Assembly (NCBI GenBank): GCA_937864365.1
Contig: CALMJT010000012.1
Span: 1 to 62,477 of the forward strand
Length of the DNA: 62,477 nucleotides
From: an uncultured Alteromonadales bacterium
GTDB lineage: Bacteria; Pseudomonadota; Gammaproteobacteria; Pseudomonadales; Cellvibrionaceae
Direction of reading: 5' to 3'
This document shows positions 37,266 to 45,979 of the stretch, piece by piece. How positions within the stretch are numbered: position 1 is the first letter of the stretch; each line of letters opens with the position of its first letter. The notes below the pieces were generated by a model. It saw only the letters and a program-made list of their open reading frames with translations, made no database searches and had not been told where the DNA came from. Both the position numbers and the translations under genes were made by a program.

Positions 37266-40200
37266 ATGTCTGAACACGAAATACAAGAATTTACGCCTGA
37301 CTTTGAACGCGTATTGAACAAAGATAAATATGGATTACAAAAGCTCTGGCACGAGGTTCAAACTCGTTCAGCCGAGCAAAAACCGGTCGACCGTTTGTTC
37401 GATAAATTGAAATCTGGGTATGAAGTATCTAGTACTGCGGTTGCGCTTAAGAAACAACTGCTGCCGAATATTGAGTTTCCCGAGCAATTACCGATTTCGG
37501 AGCGACGGGAAGAAATCGCCGAGGCCATCAGTAAGCACCAAGTGGTTATTTTGGCCGGTGAAACCGGTTCGGGTAAAACCACTCAATTGCCGAAAATATG
37601 TTTGGCCTTAGGTCGAGGCATCAACGGTGTGATTGGTCATACACAACCGAGACGCTTGGCGGCAAGTACCGTGGCCAATCGCATTGCCGAAGAACTTAAT
37701 GTTGAACTTGGCCAAGGCGTGGGTTATCAGGTTCGATTTAACGACAACAGTACCGATCAAACCTACATTAAGTTAATGACCGATGGTATTTTGCTGGCCG
37801 AAATTCAAAATGATCGTTACCTAAATCGTTACGATACGTTAATTATCGATGAAGCTCATGAACGCAGTTTAAATATCGATTTCTTGTTGGGTTACATAAA
37901 ATCGATTTTGCCAAAACGCCCGGATCTAAAAGTTATTATCACGTCGGCGACTATTGATTTGGAGCGCTTTTCAAAGCACTTTAACGACGCGCCCATTATT
38001 GAAGTGTCCGGCAGAACCTATCCGGTCGATGTTCGTTATCGACCCATGATCGACGATGAAGACGATCAGTATCAAGCGATAGTCAGTGCCGTTGAAGAAT
38101 TATTACACGAAGAAAAAAGCCAAGGTTCCAGCAGTCGAGGCGGTGACTTTTTAGTGTTTTTAAGCGGTGAACGAGAAATTCGCGAAGCTGCTTTGGCCCT
38201 GCGTAAAGCCGATATTCCCCATCTTGAAGTTTTACCCTTGTATGCGCGCCTCAGTTTGACCGAACAAACCCGTGTGTTCAGTAATCATCGTGGCCGACGC
38301 ATTGTCTTGGCCACCAACGTTGCAGAAACTTCGGTTACCGTGCCGGGGATTCGTTACGTGATTGATCCGGGTTACGCTCGTATCAGCCGCTACAGCTATC
38401 GAACCAAAATTCAACGTTTGCCTATCGAGGCAATTTCTCAAGCCAGTGCCAACCAACGCAAAGGCCGCTGTGGTCGTGTCAGCGCGGGTATTTGCGTTCG
38501 TCTTTACGAAGAATCCGACTTTCTCGCTCGCCAAGAGTTTACCGATCCAGAGATTTTAAGAACCAACTTGGCGTCGGTCATTTTGCAAATGTTGCAGCTG
38601 CGACTGGGTGATATTCGTCATTTTCCGTTTATTGACTCTCCCGATAGGCGCTTAATTAACGACGGATATAACTTACTGAGAGAATTAAAAGCCGTTGATG
38701 ATAAAAACCGAGTCACCGATCTAGGCCGAAAAATTGCTTCATTGCCTATTGATCCACGACTGGGGGCGGTGGTTTTAGAGGCAGATAAACACCAAGCGTT
38801 AAAAGAAGTTTTGGTGATTGTTAGTGCGCTTGCCGTGCAAGATCCTCGTGAGCGGCCCGCCGATAAACAACAAGCCTCTGACGAAAAACATCGCCGTTTT
38901 TGGCACGAAGAATCCGACTTTTTGGCCTATCTTTCACTGTGGGATTACGTAGAGCAGCAACGCCAAGAGCTGTCGCAAAACCAACTGCGTAAACTGCTCA
39001 AAAAAGAATTTATTTCTTATTTACGAATGCGTGAGTGGCGGGACATCCATCATCAATTGCGAGTGGCTTGTAAACCGTTAAAGCTCACAGAAAATGCCGC
39101 AGAAGCTGGTTACGACGTTATTCATCAGTCATTATTGGTGGGTTTGTTGGATTATGTCGGACAAAAAACCGAAAATAACGATTATCTTGGAACGCGTAAT
39201 CGCAAGTTTTCTATTTTTCCCGGTTCTTCGCAATTTAAAAAGCGTCCACAGTGGCTGTGTGCGGGCGAATTGTTAGAAACCGCAAAGCTCTATGCGCATA
39301 ATGTTGCTAAGGTTGATCCACTGTGGATTTACAAAGCCGGTGAGCATTTAGTAAAACGCAATTATTTCGAGCCGCATTATAATCCCAGTCGCGGGCAAGT
39401 AATGGCGTATGAACGCGTTACCTTGATGGGTTTAACGCTGATCGAAAAGCAGCGCATCAATTATTCGAGCATTAACGCAAAAGAAGCTCGCGAAGTATTT
39501 ATTCGCTCGGCACTTGTGGAAGGTCGTTATTTAGAAGCGAAAGTCTCGCGAAATAAAAAAAATACCAGCTCCGGGCCGGGTGAGTTTTATCGCTACAATA
39601 CCGCGTTAATTAAAGACGTTATCGATTTAGAAGCAAAATCCCGTCGAAAAGATATCTTGGTGGACGACCAAGTTATTTTTGATTTTTATGATCAACGAAT
39701 CGGAGATGAATCGGTAAATCTAGCAGCCTTTGAACATTGGCGAAAAAAAGCCGAACTCGAAAATCCAAAAATATTGTATTTAAGTCGCGAGCAGCTCATG
39801 CTGCACGCGGCAGATGATATTACCGAAGTGCAATTTCCAAGTTCTGTGACGTGGAATGGCGTCGAGTATAAAGTCAGCTATCATTTTGATCCTACCAGTG
39901 CCGATGATGGCGTCAGCGTACATATTCCCGTGGCCCTGTTGCATCAAATTCCAGAATTCTCTTGCCAATGGCTCGTACCCGGAATTCTTAAAGAAAAATG
40001 CACAGCCTTAATTAAAGGCTTACCAAAACAGTGGCGAAAAAACTTTGTGCCCGTACCGTCATTTGCCGATCGCGCTGCTTTAAATTTAATTCCCGGAAAT
40101 ACGCCATTCACTGATGCTTTAAGTGAGCAATTATTTCGATTAACGCAGGTTCGCGTGCCAAAAGACGCATGGGAGTCTATCCAGCTAGATCACTACTACC

Positions 40201-41201
40201 AGATGAATTTTAAAGTGGTAGATGATCGTGGTAAGTTAATTGAGCAAAGCCGTGATCTTGAGCATTTAAAAGAAAAGTATCGTGAAAACGTCCAAAAAAC
40301 TCTGCAAACTGCCGGTCAGTCGGTTGAGCAAACGGGTTTAACGCAATGGACGTTTGGTGATTTACCGCAAACTAAAAAATTAAAACGTTCGGGTGTAAAT
40401 ATTTCTGCATTCCCAGCGTTGGTCGATGACGGTGATTCTGTGTCACTGAAAATGCACGATAATCCTGTCGAAGCCGATTTATTAAGTTTGCGCGGTAGTG
40501 TTCGCTTGGTGATGCTCAAAGAGCATCAAATGGTTAAATATTTAAAGAAAGAATTATTGAAGGGCAGAGATATTGGTATTGTGGTTACTTCGCTAAAAAG
40601 CAGAGAAGCCGTAACCGACGATATAATTGCTGCGGCCATCCGTGAGATTATTTTTCCTGATGGCGTACTTCGCTCCCAAGAAGCGTTTGAAGAAAGTATC
40701 GAACAGCATCGCCATGGCATTATTCCTCGCGCTATTGAAATCGAAAAAATATTTTTTGATTTGCTTGGACAAATGGTCAGTATTAAAAACGCGTTAAAAT
40801 CGAACAAAAACGCTTTAGCGTTAACTTGGGCGGCTAATGATATTAAAAATCAATTGGATGCTCTTATTTATCCGCAATTTCTATACGAAACCAAATTCGA
40901 ACAATTCCAGCAATTTCCGCGTTATCTAAAAGCAATTGAGGTGCGTATTGAGAAGGTGGTGTTAAACGTTCAGAAGGATAAAAGTTTTATTGCCGAAATC
41001 GACGAGCACTGGCAGCGTTATAAAGATCTCTTGGCAAAAAAAGGCTCGATCTGGTGTAAGGGTAACGAGAGGGTAGAAAGCTACCGTTGGCAAATTGAAG
41101 AGCTAAGAGTTTCGTTATTTGCGCAAACTCTAAAAACGCCACAGCCTATTTCTTCAAAGCGACTCGATAAGCTGTGGCAGGAAATCGTGACCAATTTGTG
41201 A
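37266..41201 (+). CDS. hrpA: ATP-dependent RNA helicase HrpA (DEAH box)
   Basis: 1311 aa from the ATG at 37266; an upstream TTG at 37248 would add six residues. Motif I GETGSGKTTQLPK, Ia TQPRRLAA, II DEAHERSLNIDFLLG, III TSATID, V TNVAETSVTVPGI and VI QRKGRCGRVSAG are all present in order. HA2 and OB-fold regions follow, then the long C-terminal DUF3418 region that distinguishes bacterial HrpA (about 1300 aa) from shorter relatives. HrpA acts in rescue of stalled ribosomes and mRNA processing. It is a stand-alone gene. Confidence 0.97.
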   Translation: MSEHEIQEFTPDFERVLNKDKYGLQKLWHEVQTRSAEQKPVDRLFDKLKSGYEVSSTAVALKKQLLPNIEFPEQLPISERREEIAEAISKHQVVILAGETGSGKTTQLPKICLALGRGINGVIGHTQPRRLAASTVANRIAEELNVELGQGVGYQVRFNDNSTDQTYIKLMTDGILLAEIQNDRYLNRYDTLIIDEAHERSLNIDFLLGYIKSILPKRPDLKVIITSATIDLERFSKHFNDAPIIEVSGRTYPVDVRYRPMIDDEDDQYQAIVSAVEELLHEEKSQGSSSRGGDFLVFLSGEREIREAALALRKADIPHLEVLPLYARLSLTEQTRVFSNHRGRRIVLATNVAETSVTVPGIRYVIDPGYARISRYSYRTKIQRLPIEAISQASANQRKGRCGRVSAGICVRLYEESDFLARQEFTDPEILRTNLASVILQMLQLRLGDIRHFPFIDSPDRRLINDGYNLLRELKAVDDKNRVTDLGRKIASLPIDPRLGAVVLEADKHQALKEVLVIVSALAVQDPRERPADKQQASDEKHRRFWHEESDFLAYLSLWDYVEQQRQELSQNQLRKLLKKEFISYLRMREWRDIHHQLRVACKPLKLTENAAEAGYDVIHQSLLVGLLDYVGQKTENNDYLGTRNRKFSIFPGSSQFKKRPQWLCAGELLETAKLYAHNVAKVDPLWIYKAGEHLVKRNYFEPHYNPSRGQVMAYERVTLMGLTLIEKQRINYSSINAKEAREVFIRSALVEGRYLEAKVSRNKKNTSSGPGEFYRYNTALIKDVIDLEAKSRRKDILVDDQVIFDFYDQRIGDESVNLAAFEHWRKKAELENPKILYLSREQLMLHAADDITEVQFPSSVTWNGVEYKVSYHFDPTSADDGVSVHIPVALLHQIPEFSCQWLVPGILKEKCTALIKGLPKQWRKNFVPVPSFADRAALNLIPGNTPFTDALSEQLFRLTQVRVPKDAWESIQLDHYYQMNFKVVDDRGKLIEQSRDLEHLKEKYRENVQKTLQTAGQSVEQTGLTQWTFGDLPQTKKLKRSGVNISAFPALVDDGDSVSLKMHDNPVEADLLSLRGSVRLVMLKEHQMVKYLKKELLKGRDIGIVVTSLKSREAVTDDIIAAAIREIIFPDGVLRSQEAFEESIEQHRHGIIPRAIEIEKIFFDLLGQMVSIKNALKSNKNALALTWAANDIKNQLDALIYPQFLYETKFEQFQQFPRYLKAIEVRIEKVVLNVQKDKSFIAEIDEHWQRYKDLLAKKGSIWCKGNERVESYRWQIEELRVSLFAQTLKTPQPISSKRLDKLWQEIVTNL

Positions 41202-41642
41202 TAACAGAGACATGTTTCTTTGACGGCTTAGTCGTATATTTTGTGATGTTAGGCGCTAATTTTGAACAGGTTGATTTTGATCACAGCCTACCGTTTGGTA
41301 AGCCAATATGATACGGCTTCAAATTTAAGTGGTTAGATCAAAAAACACTCAATCATGTTTTGAAATTGTGATATTTTTTGTACGAACTTTTGTTTGTGGC
41401 GGGCTATCAAACACAACAAATCGACAAAGATATTTTAAATGCGATTTCAAATTGACCGGATGACTATTTTTTAATGACCGATCAAGTGTTTATTTAGGCC
41501 CATTCCAGTTACTATTTAACAAAAGTATTGCTAAATCATAACAACATCGTTTTTAACACTCATGCTCAGAAACTTCTGAATTTGAGCCGAGTCTACCGGG
41601 CGACAAGTTTTTTAAACAATAACAAGTGTAGTTTTTATAATC
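41202..41642. other. Upstream region of the copper-peptide operon
   Basis: About 440 bp with no gene. AT-rich with no clear terminator for hrpA and no metal-regulator palindrome I could identify with confidence. The promoter of the hvfABC-like operon should be in its right-hand part. Confidence 0.5.
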
Positions 41643-41655
41643 TAGGAGAAACACT

Positions 41656-42021
41656 ATGGCGAAGTCTAAGTCTCTACCATTGGCGGCAGCAGTTGGCGCA
41701 GCTTTTCTTGCAACTGCATCTTTGGCTCCGTTGGCAAATGCTGCCGAGAACCCATTCACCGTTACTGAACTTTCTCAAGGCTACAACCTAGCTGGCGAAA
41801 TGGAAGGTAAGTGCGGCGAAGGCAAATGCGGTGAAGGCAAGTGCGGCGGAGAGAAAGGCGAAGAAAAAGCTGACGGCGAAGGCAAATGCGGTGAAGGCAA
41901 GTGCGGCGGCGACAAAGCTGAGAAAGCTGACGGCGAAGGCAAATGCGGTGAAGGCAAATGCGGCGGCGACAAAGCTGAGAAAGGCGAAGGCAAATGTGGC
42001 GAAGGTAAGTGTGGCGGCTAA
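41656..42021 (+). CDS. hvfA: HvfA/bufferin-type precursor of a copper-binding modified peptide
   Basis: 121 aa, ATG with AGGAG 8 bases upstream. Signal peptide 1-29 (ends PLANA). From residue 50 to the end the sequence is built from nine EGKCG motifs in groups of 3, 2, 2 and 2, separated by GEKGEEKADG- and GDKAEKADG-like spacers. All nine cysteines are in EGKCG. In the characterised Haemophilus HvfA system (from memory), cysteines in EGKCG are converted to oxazolone/thioamide groups that bind copper, and the peptide is exported by its signal sequence. The adjoining DUF692 and DUF2063 genes match that system's modifying pair. Confidence 0.93.
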   Translation: MAKSKSLPLAAAVGAAFLATASLAPLANAAENPFTVTELSQGYNLAGEMEGKCGEGKCGEGKCGGEKGEEKADGEGKCGEGKCGGDKAEKADGEGKCGEGKCGGDKAEKGEGKCGEGKCGG

Positions 42022-42091
42022 TACCGAAAGGTATCCGTACATTATCTAATAGCATTTGTTAGCGGCTGGGGCCGTATTAAAGGAGAAAAGT

Positions 42092-42949
42092 ATGAACAAC
42101 AATTCACCTCTAAACGGCGCCGGTCTTGGTCTGCGACGGAGTCTTCTAGACTCTCTCGCAGATACCACAACTTCCGATATTCAATTTATGGAAGTTGCTC
42201 CCGAAAACTGGATCGGTTTGGGAGGACGTTTTGAAAAACGTTTCAGATCTTACACCGAACGATTCCCGTTCGTATGTCATGGCTTATCGTTATCGATAGG
42301 TTCACCAGCTCCGCTGGATTTAGGTTTGTTGTCCGATATTAAAAAGTTTATGCAAAAGCATAATATCGAGACCTATACCGAGCATCTCAGTTTTTGCAGC
42401 GACGATTCCCATCTTTACGATCTAGTGCCCATTCCATTTACCGAAGAAGCCGTTAAGTACACAGCGCAAAGAATTCGCCATGTACAAGACTTTCTTGGTC
42501 GTAAAATCGCGATGGAGAATGTCTCTTATTATTGCGCGCCGCAACAAGAAATGCGCGAAATCGATTTTATCAACGCAGTCATTGAAGAAGCGGACTGCGA
42601 TCTTTTGTTAGACGTAAACAACATTTACGTGAACAGCATTAACCACGGTTATGATGCCGAAGAGTTCTTGCGCGCTATGCCCGGTGACAGAACCTTATAC
42701 ATTCATGTTGCCGGTCATTATAACGAAGCCGAAGACTTAAAAGTGGATACCCACGGCGCACCGGTTATTGATCCTGTTTGGGATTTGCTGGCCAAGGCTT
42801 ATGAAATCTTTGGTGTTAAACCAACGCTGTTAGAGCGTGACTTCAATATTCCTCCGGCGGCTGAGCTTTTAGCCGAGCTTGAAATCATTAAAAAACTTCA
42901 AGCAAACGCTCGCACAAAGAGAACAACCTCCGCACAAGTGCACGTTTAA
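42092..42949 (+). CDS. hvfB: DUF692 multinuclear non-haem iron oxidase (MNIO), HvfB/BufB type
   Basis: 285 aa from ATG 42092, chosen because AAAGGAG lies just upstream; a longer in-frame start at 42056 has none. It is a TIM-barrel enzyme with the metal-binding residues spread over known family blocks: CHGLSLSIG, YTEHLSFC, IAMENVSYY, LLLDVNNIYVNSINHG, YIHVAGHY, VDTHGAPV and LLERDFN. MNIOs use two or three irons and oxygen to rearrange cysteine in RiPP precursors. It lies 70 bp after the EGKCG precursor, so that is its likely substrate. The partner DUF2063 gene follows. Confidence 0.95.
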   Translation: MNNNSPLNGAGLGLRRSLLDSLADTTTSDIQFMEVAPENWIGLGGRFEKRFRSYTERFPFVCHGLSLSIGSPAPLDLGLLSDIKKFMQKHNIETYTEHLSFCSDDSHLYDLVPIPFTEEAVKYTAQRIRHVQDFLGRKIAMENVSYYCAPQQEMREIDFINAVIEEADCDLLLDVNNIYVNSINHGYDAEEFLRAMPGDRTLYIHVAGHYNEAEDLKVDTHGAPVIDPVWDLLAKAYEIFGVKPTLLERDFNIPPAAELLAELEIIKKLQANARTKRTTSAQVHV

Positions 42950-43000
42950 TAACCGTATTGATCAGATCAGTTATAAGTTAGATTCTTTGAGCAGCCAGCG

Positions 43001-43759
43001 ATGTATTCATTTCAGGAAACACAATACCAATTAGCCAGTCATCTTCGTGATCCTGATCATGTTGCTCCTCCTCAGGGAGTAGATGACCGGCGCTTGCAGG
43101 TATATCGAGACCTTATCTACAAAAATATTGAAGGTTTTATCAGTGGTGGATTTCCAATTTTACGATCCATTTTTGACGATGAAGCTTGGCATGCAATGGT
43201 TCGGGATTTTATTCAGACCCACCAAAGTCATACGCCGTATTTTTTGGAAATCAGCCAAGAATTCTTAAAATATCTTCAGGAAGATCGTGTTTTTCAAGAA
43301 AACGATCCTCCGTTTATGTTGGAATTAGCTCATTACGAATGGGTGGAATTGGCGTTGGATATTTCGACGGAAGAATTTCCAACCGAGCAATTAAGCGGTG
43401 ATTTATTAAACGATAAGCTCGTTGTTAGCCCCTTAGTTTGGTGCTTGTCATACCAATATCCGGTGCATCGTATTGGGGAACACTTTCAACCGACAGAAAC
43501 TCCTGAACAACCAACGTTCTTATTGGTGTATCGCAATCGTGATGACCGAGTAAAGTTCATGGAGTCTAATGCGGTGACCAATCGATTGGTTCAGCTTCTG
43601 CAAAGTGAGGAAATGTTGACTGGAAGAGCCGTTCTAGAAACCATTGCTCAAGAACTTCAAGCTCCCGATGTTGAAGCAATTATCAACATGGGTACGCCGT
43701 TACTGCATCAGTTACACCAAGCGGGTGTCATTTGTGGCGCTAAATCATTAGAGAATTAA
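43001..43759 (+). CDS. hvfC: DUF2063 partner protein of the MNIO, HvfC/BufC type
   Basis: 252 aa. The N-terminal helical domain (VYRDLIYKNIEGFISGGFPILRS...YFLEISQEFLKYL) is the DUF2063 signature, originally labelled putative DNA-binding. The C-terminal half resembles the RRE-like winged-helix recognition module that presents RiPP precursors to their enzyme. It is 51 bp downstream of hvfB on the same strand. With HvfB it should form the modification complex. No DoxX-type gene (often next in bufferin operons) follows. Confidence 0.9.
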   Translation: MYSFQETQYQLASHLRDPDHVAPPQGVDDRRLQVYRDLIYKNIEGFISGGFPILRSIFDDEAWHAMVRDFIQTHQSHTPYFLEISQEFLKYLQEDRVFQENDPPFMLELAHYEWVELALDISTEEFPTEQLSGDLLNDKLVVSPLVWCLSYQYPVHRIGEHFQPTETPEQPTFLLVYRNRDDRVKFMESNAVTNRLVQLLQSEEMLTGRAVLETIAQELQAPDVEAIINMGTPLLHQLHQAGVICGAKSLEN

Positions 43760-43815
43760 AGGATTGTATTTCTGATTGCTTTTTTGGGTTAAAAAATATC
43801 TCTAAAGAATTCCTC

Positions 43816-43842
43816 GAAGATCTAATCAGAGATTAGATCTTC
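43816..43842. terminator. Perfect inverted repeat after the copper-peptide operon
   Basis: GAAGATCTAAT and ATTAGATCTTC form a perfect 11-bp stem around CAGAG, 57 bp past the hvfC stop. There is no T-tract on the plus strand, so it may terminate weakly or protect the 3' end of the transcript. The remaining 43843-44083 shows nothing further. Confidence 0.45.
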
Positions 43843-44083
43843 CCGCATCATAACCCCACTCTAAGTACCCCTAAGTTTCTTATCCCTTCGATTGTTACGC
43901 ATTGTTCCGAAATTGAGTTTTTGAAAGAAGCCACCGATTCTGTGGATTAATCGTCAAATTAATTCTTCCTCTTGGTCTTACAATTCTATTTTTCAATTCG
44001 CAGAAAGTGTTTTATTAATAATAAGACTTATAGATGTGAGTGTTGGTTGTTCGTCGCATTTCTCTGATTTTGCGTATGGTTAT

Positions 44084-44236
44084 GGGAAGCTGCAATTAAT
44101 CCAGAGTTTCTTGTGACGCAAGCATGTGTCGCTAATCTCAAGTGCGCTAAGTGATTGAAATTGTGAAGAAATTAGAAATCGCATTGTCAATTTCTGTCTT
44201 CCGATTAAATTATGGGTGCGTTAATCAGAAGCCCCT
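44084..44236 (-). repeat. Diverged full-length dispersed palindromic repeat, reverse orientation
   Basis: Same order of substructures as the 26202 copy. Inner hairpin is TGACGCAAGCATGTGTCGC, core AGTGATTGAAATTGTGAAGAA, ending GCGTTAATCAGAAGCCCCT. It lies 86 bp upstream of mlaA. Confidence 0.85.
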
Positions 44237-44321
44237 ATAGTGTTGTAACGTTTATTTCGCTGTTAGACTATGGAATAACTTACGTGGCAAATTCTCAAAA
44301 ATAATTATTTTTGGACGTTTT

Positions 44322-45110
44322 ATGAATGTGAAACCTTTAGTGTTTGGTATTTTTTTGGGCCTAACCTCAACTCTCGCTTCTGCACAGGTCAGTTTAAATT
44401 CCGAACAGGAATCGACAGATACTACTTTTAATGCTTCCTTCGCCGTTGATGAACCCTACGATCCATTCGAAGGTTTCAACAGGGTAATGTTTGGATTTAA
44501 CCATCATTTAGACCGATTTATCTTGAAGCCCGTTGCCAAAGGTTATCGAGCGGTAACACCTAATCGCGTCGAAAATGGTGTGACGAACGTGTTCAGTAAT
44601 TTGACTGAAATTCGTAATCTCGTTAACAATATCTTTCAGTGGAAATGGAAAAAAGCCGGTAACAGTACCGGTCGATTTTTAGTTAATTCCACCGTAGGCA
44701 TTGTTGGTATTTTCGACGTGGCTAAAAACATCGGCTTGCCTAAATTAGAAGGTGAGGATTTTGGCCAAACCATGGCCGCTTGGGGCGTGGGTCAAGGTCC
44801 TTACTTGGTGTTACCACTTTTGGGGCCGTCGACCGTTCGTGATTCTGTCGGTACGATTGCAGATTTTTACGTTGATCCTGTTGTTTATATTGAAGACGAT
44901 GATGCCGCACTCGCGGCAGGAATCTTGCGCACAGTAAACACGCGCGCGCAGCTTTTATCAGCCGAAGAGCTAGTTTCTGGTGATCGCTATGCGTTCTTCA
45001 GAAACGCTTATTTACAACGTCGAGAATATTTAATTAACGACGGCAAAGTTGAAGACGAGTTTGGATCTGAGGCTGAAGATTTGGAAGATTTTGAATTCCA
45101 AGACGAGTAG
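44322..45110 (+). CDS. mlaA: MlaA/VacJ outer-membrane lipid asymmetry protein
   Basis: 262 aa. DPFEGFNRVMFGFNHHLDRF, VTNVFSNLTEIRNLVNNI, GRFLVNSTVGIVGIFDVA and GPYLVLPLLGPSTVRDSVG are the conserved blocks of MlaA, which removes mislocalised phospholipids from the outer leaflet of the outer membrane. Unlike typical MlaA, there is no lipobox: the signal peptide ends LASAQVS with no Cys, and in fact no Cys near the cleavage site. The protein therefore seems soluble or held by its own donut fold and porin partner. An acidic tail (about 245-262) is extra. Its neighbour PilZ gene is conserved next to it in Pseudomonas (from memory). Confidence 0.92.
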   Translation: MNVKPLVFGIFLGLTSTLASAQVSLNSEQESTDTTFNASFAVDEPYDPFEGFNRVMFGFNHHLDRFILKPVAKGYRAVTPNRVENGVTNVFSNLTEIRNLVNNIFQWKWKKAGNSTGRFLVNSTVGIVGIFDVAKNIGLPKLEGEDFGQTMAAWGVGQGPYLVLPLLGPSTVRDSVGTIADFYVDPVVYIEDDDAALAAGILRTVNTRAQLLSAEELVSGDRYAFFRNAYLQRREYLINDGKVEDEFGSEAEDLEDFEFQDE

Positions 45111-45186
45111 TTCACTGCCCATACTCAATGTCTAAGAGTTTTTTACGTTAAAACCTCGAAAGAACTCAATGTTTGTCGGTTGATTA

Positions 45187-45222
45187 CAAGCAGTCAATAC
45201 TGGCTGCTTGGTTCTGTTTGAT
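45187..45222 (+). terminator. Rho-independent terminator of mlaA
   Basis: CAAGCAGTCA (45187-45196) and TGGCTGCTTG (45201-45210) pair over 10 positions with one G-U wobble and a 4-nt loop. GTTCTGTTTG follows. It lies about 77 bp after the mlaA stop. Confidence 0.6.
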
Positions 45223-45228
45223 CGCAAT

Positions 45229-45379
45229 AGGAACCTCTGATTAACTCATCTCTGATTTAATCAGAGGACAGAAATTGACAATGCAATTTCTAGTTTCTTG
45301 ACAATTTCAATCGCTTACAGCGCTTAATATTGGCGACACATCCTTGTTGCGCTGGAACCCGAGTTTATTCGGGTTTCCT
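45229..45379 (+). repeat. Full-length dispersed palindromic repeat
   Basis: 151 bp in the same orientation as 33109. It starts AGGAACCTCTGATTAACTC and ends TTCGGGTTTCCT, flanked by AT on the left and AT on the right, consistent with a 2-bp target duplication. Its last two bases plus the flanking A form the TAG stop of the minus-strand PilZ gene. Confidence 0.9.
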
Positions 45380-45686
45380 ATAAAATCTTGTCTATCACCA
45401 CGCCAGTGAGAAACGTTTCCGATTCCTCATCGTTTTCAAGACGTGCTACTGTACACAGTGCATCCAAACTTGGGCCATTTTCTTGAGCGGAAGATACTTT
45501 CACAACAAACTGATCTCCTATGTCGTATTGGGTGGATAACTCAAGCAGCATGCCGTTACCGCTCAGATTTTTGCAAATCCCCGTTTCATGGTGATCATCT
45601 TTGGTAACGGAAATTCTGGCTGGTGTGTTTACCTCCATTCTTATGAAGTTTCGTTTCTCACGATGTGCCGCGATAGAAGAGTTCAT
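45378..45686 (-). CDS. PilZ-domain c-di-GMP receptor protein
   Basis: 102 aa from the ATG at 45686 with GGAG upstream; the frame remains open for 36 more codons but without a comparable site. The c-di-GMP binding motifs are RNFIR (RxxxR) near residue 17 and NLSGNG (D/NxSxxG) near residue 42. Single-domain PilZ proteins act as diffusible receptors. The gene lies next to mlaA and the rssB-like gene, an arrangement I recall from Pseudomonas. Its stop codon is formed by the end of a dispersed repeat. Confidence 0.88.
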   Translation of the reverse strand: MNSSIAAHREKRNFIRMEVNTPARISVTKDDHHETGICKNLSGNGMLLELSTQYDIGDQFVVKVSSAQENGPSLDALCTVARLENDEESETFLTGVVIDKIL

Positions 45687-45979
45687 TATGTCTCCTGGCT
45701 TGTTTTTAGTTTTATACAGCCAGTTTAGTCTATGTACTTGAGTTTGCTGATATTGTTTATGTTGCGACACTTTAGTTTTCAGACGTTTCAGCAATAATTA
45801 GTCAATCCAGTGAATTGATATTTTTGAATTGTGTCTAAATTTAATAAGTAAGTGATTTCTGGTTTCATATTTAGAATTGTTTGAAAAATGACGTTAATGA
45901 ACCCTGTTTTCCACTTCTAATAATTGGTTAAAATAGAGGCCTCAACGTTTATAACTTGGAGCCACTGGGTTGGTGCAAT

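Noticed and set aside
41271-41290. CRP-like half-site near GATTTTGATCACA
   Set aside because: Only one half (TCACA) is good; the other matches 3 of 5 bases, which is expected by chance in this composition.
41762-42055. Antisense frames across the EGKCG gene
   Set aside because: They are the mirror of a repetitive coding sequence (PSPHLPS-type repeats), not independent genes.
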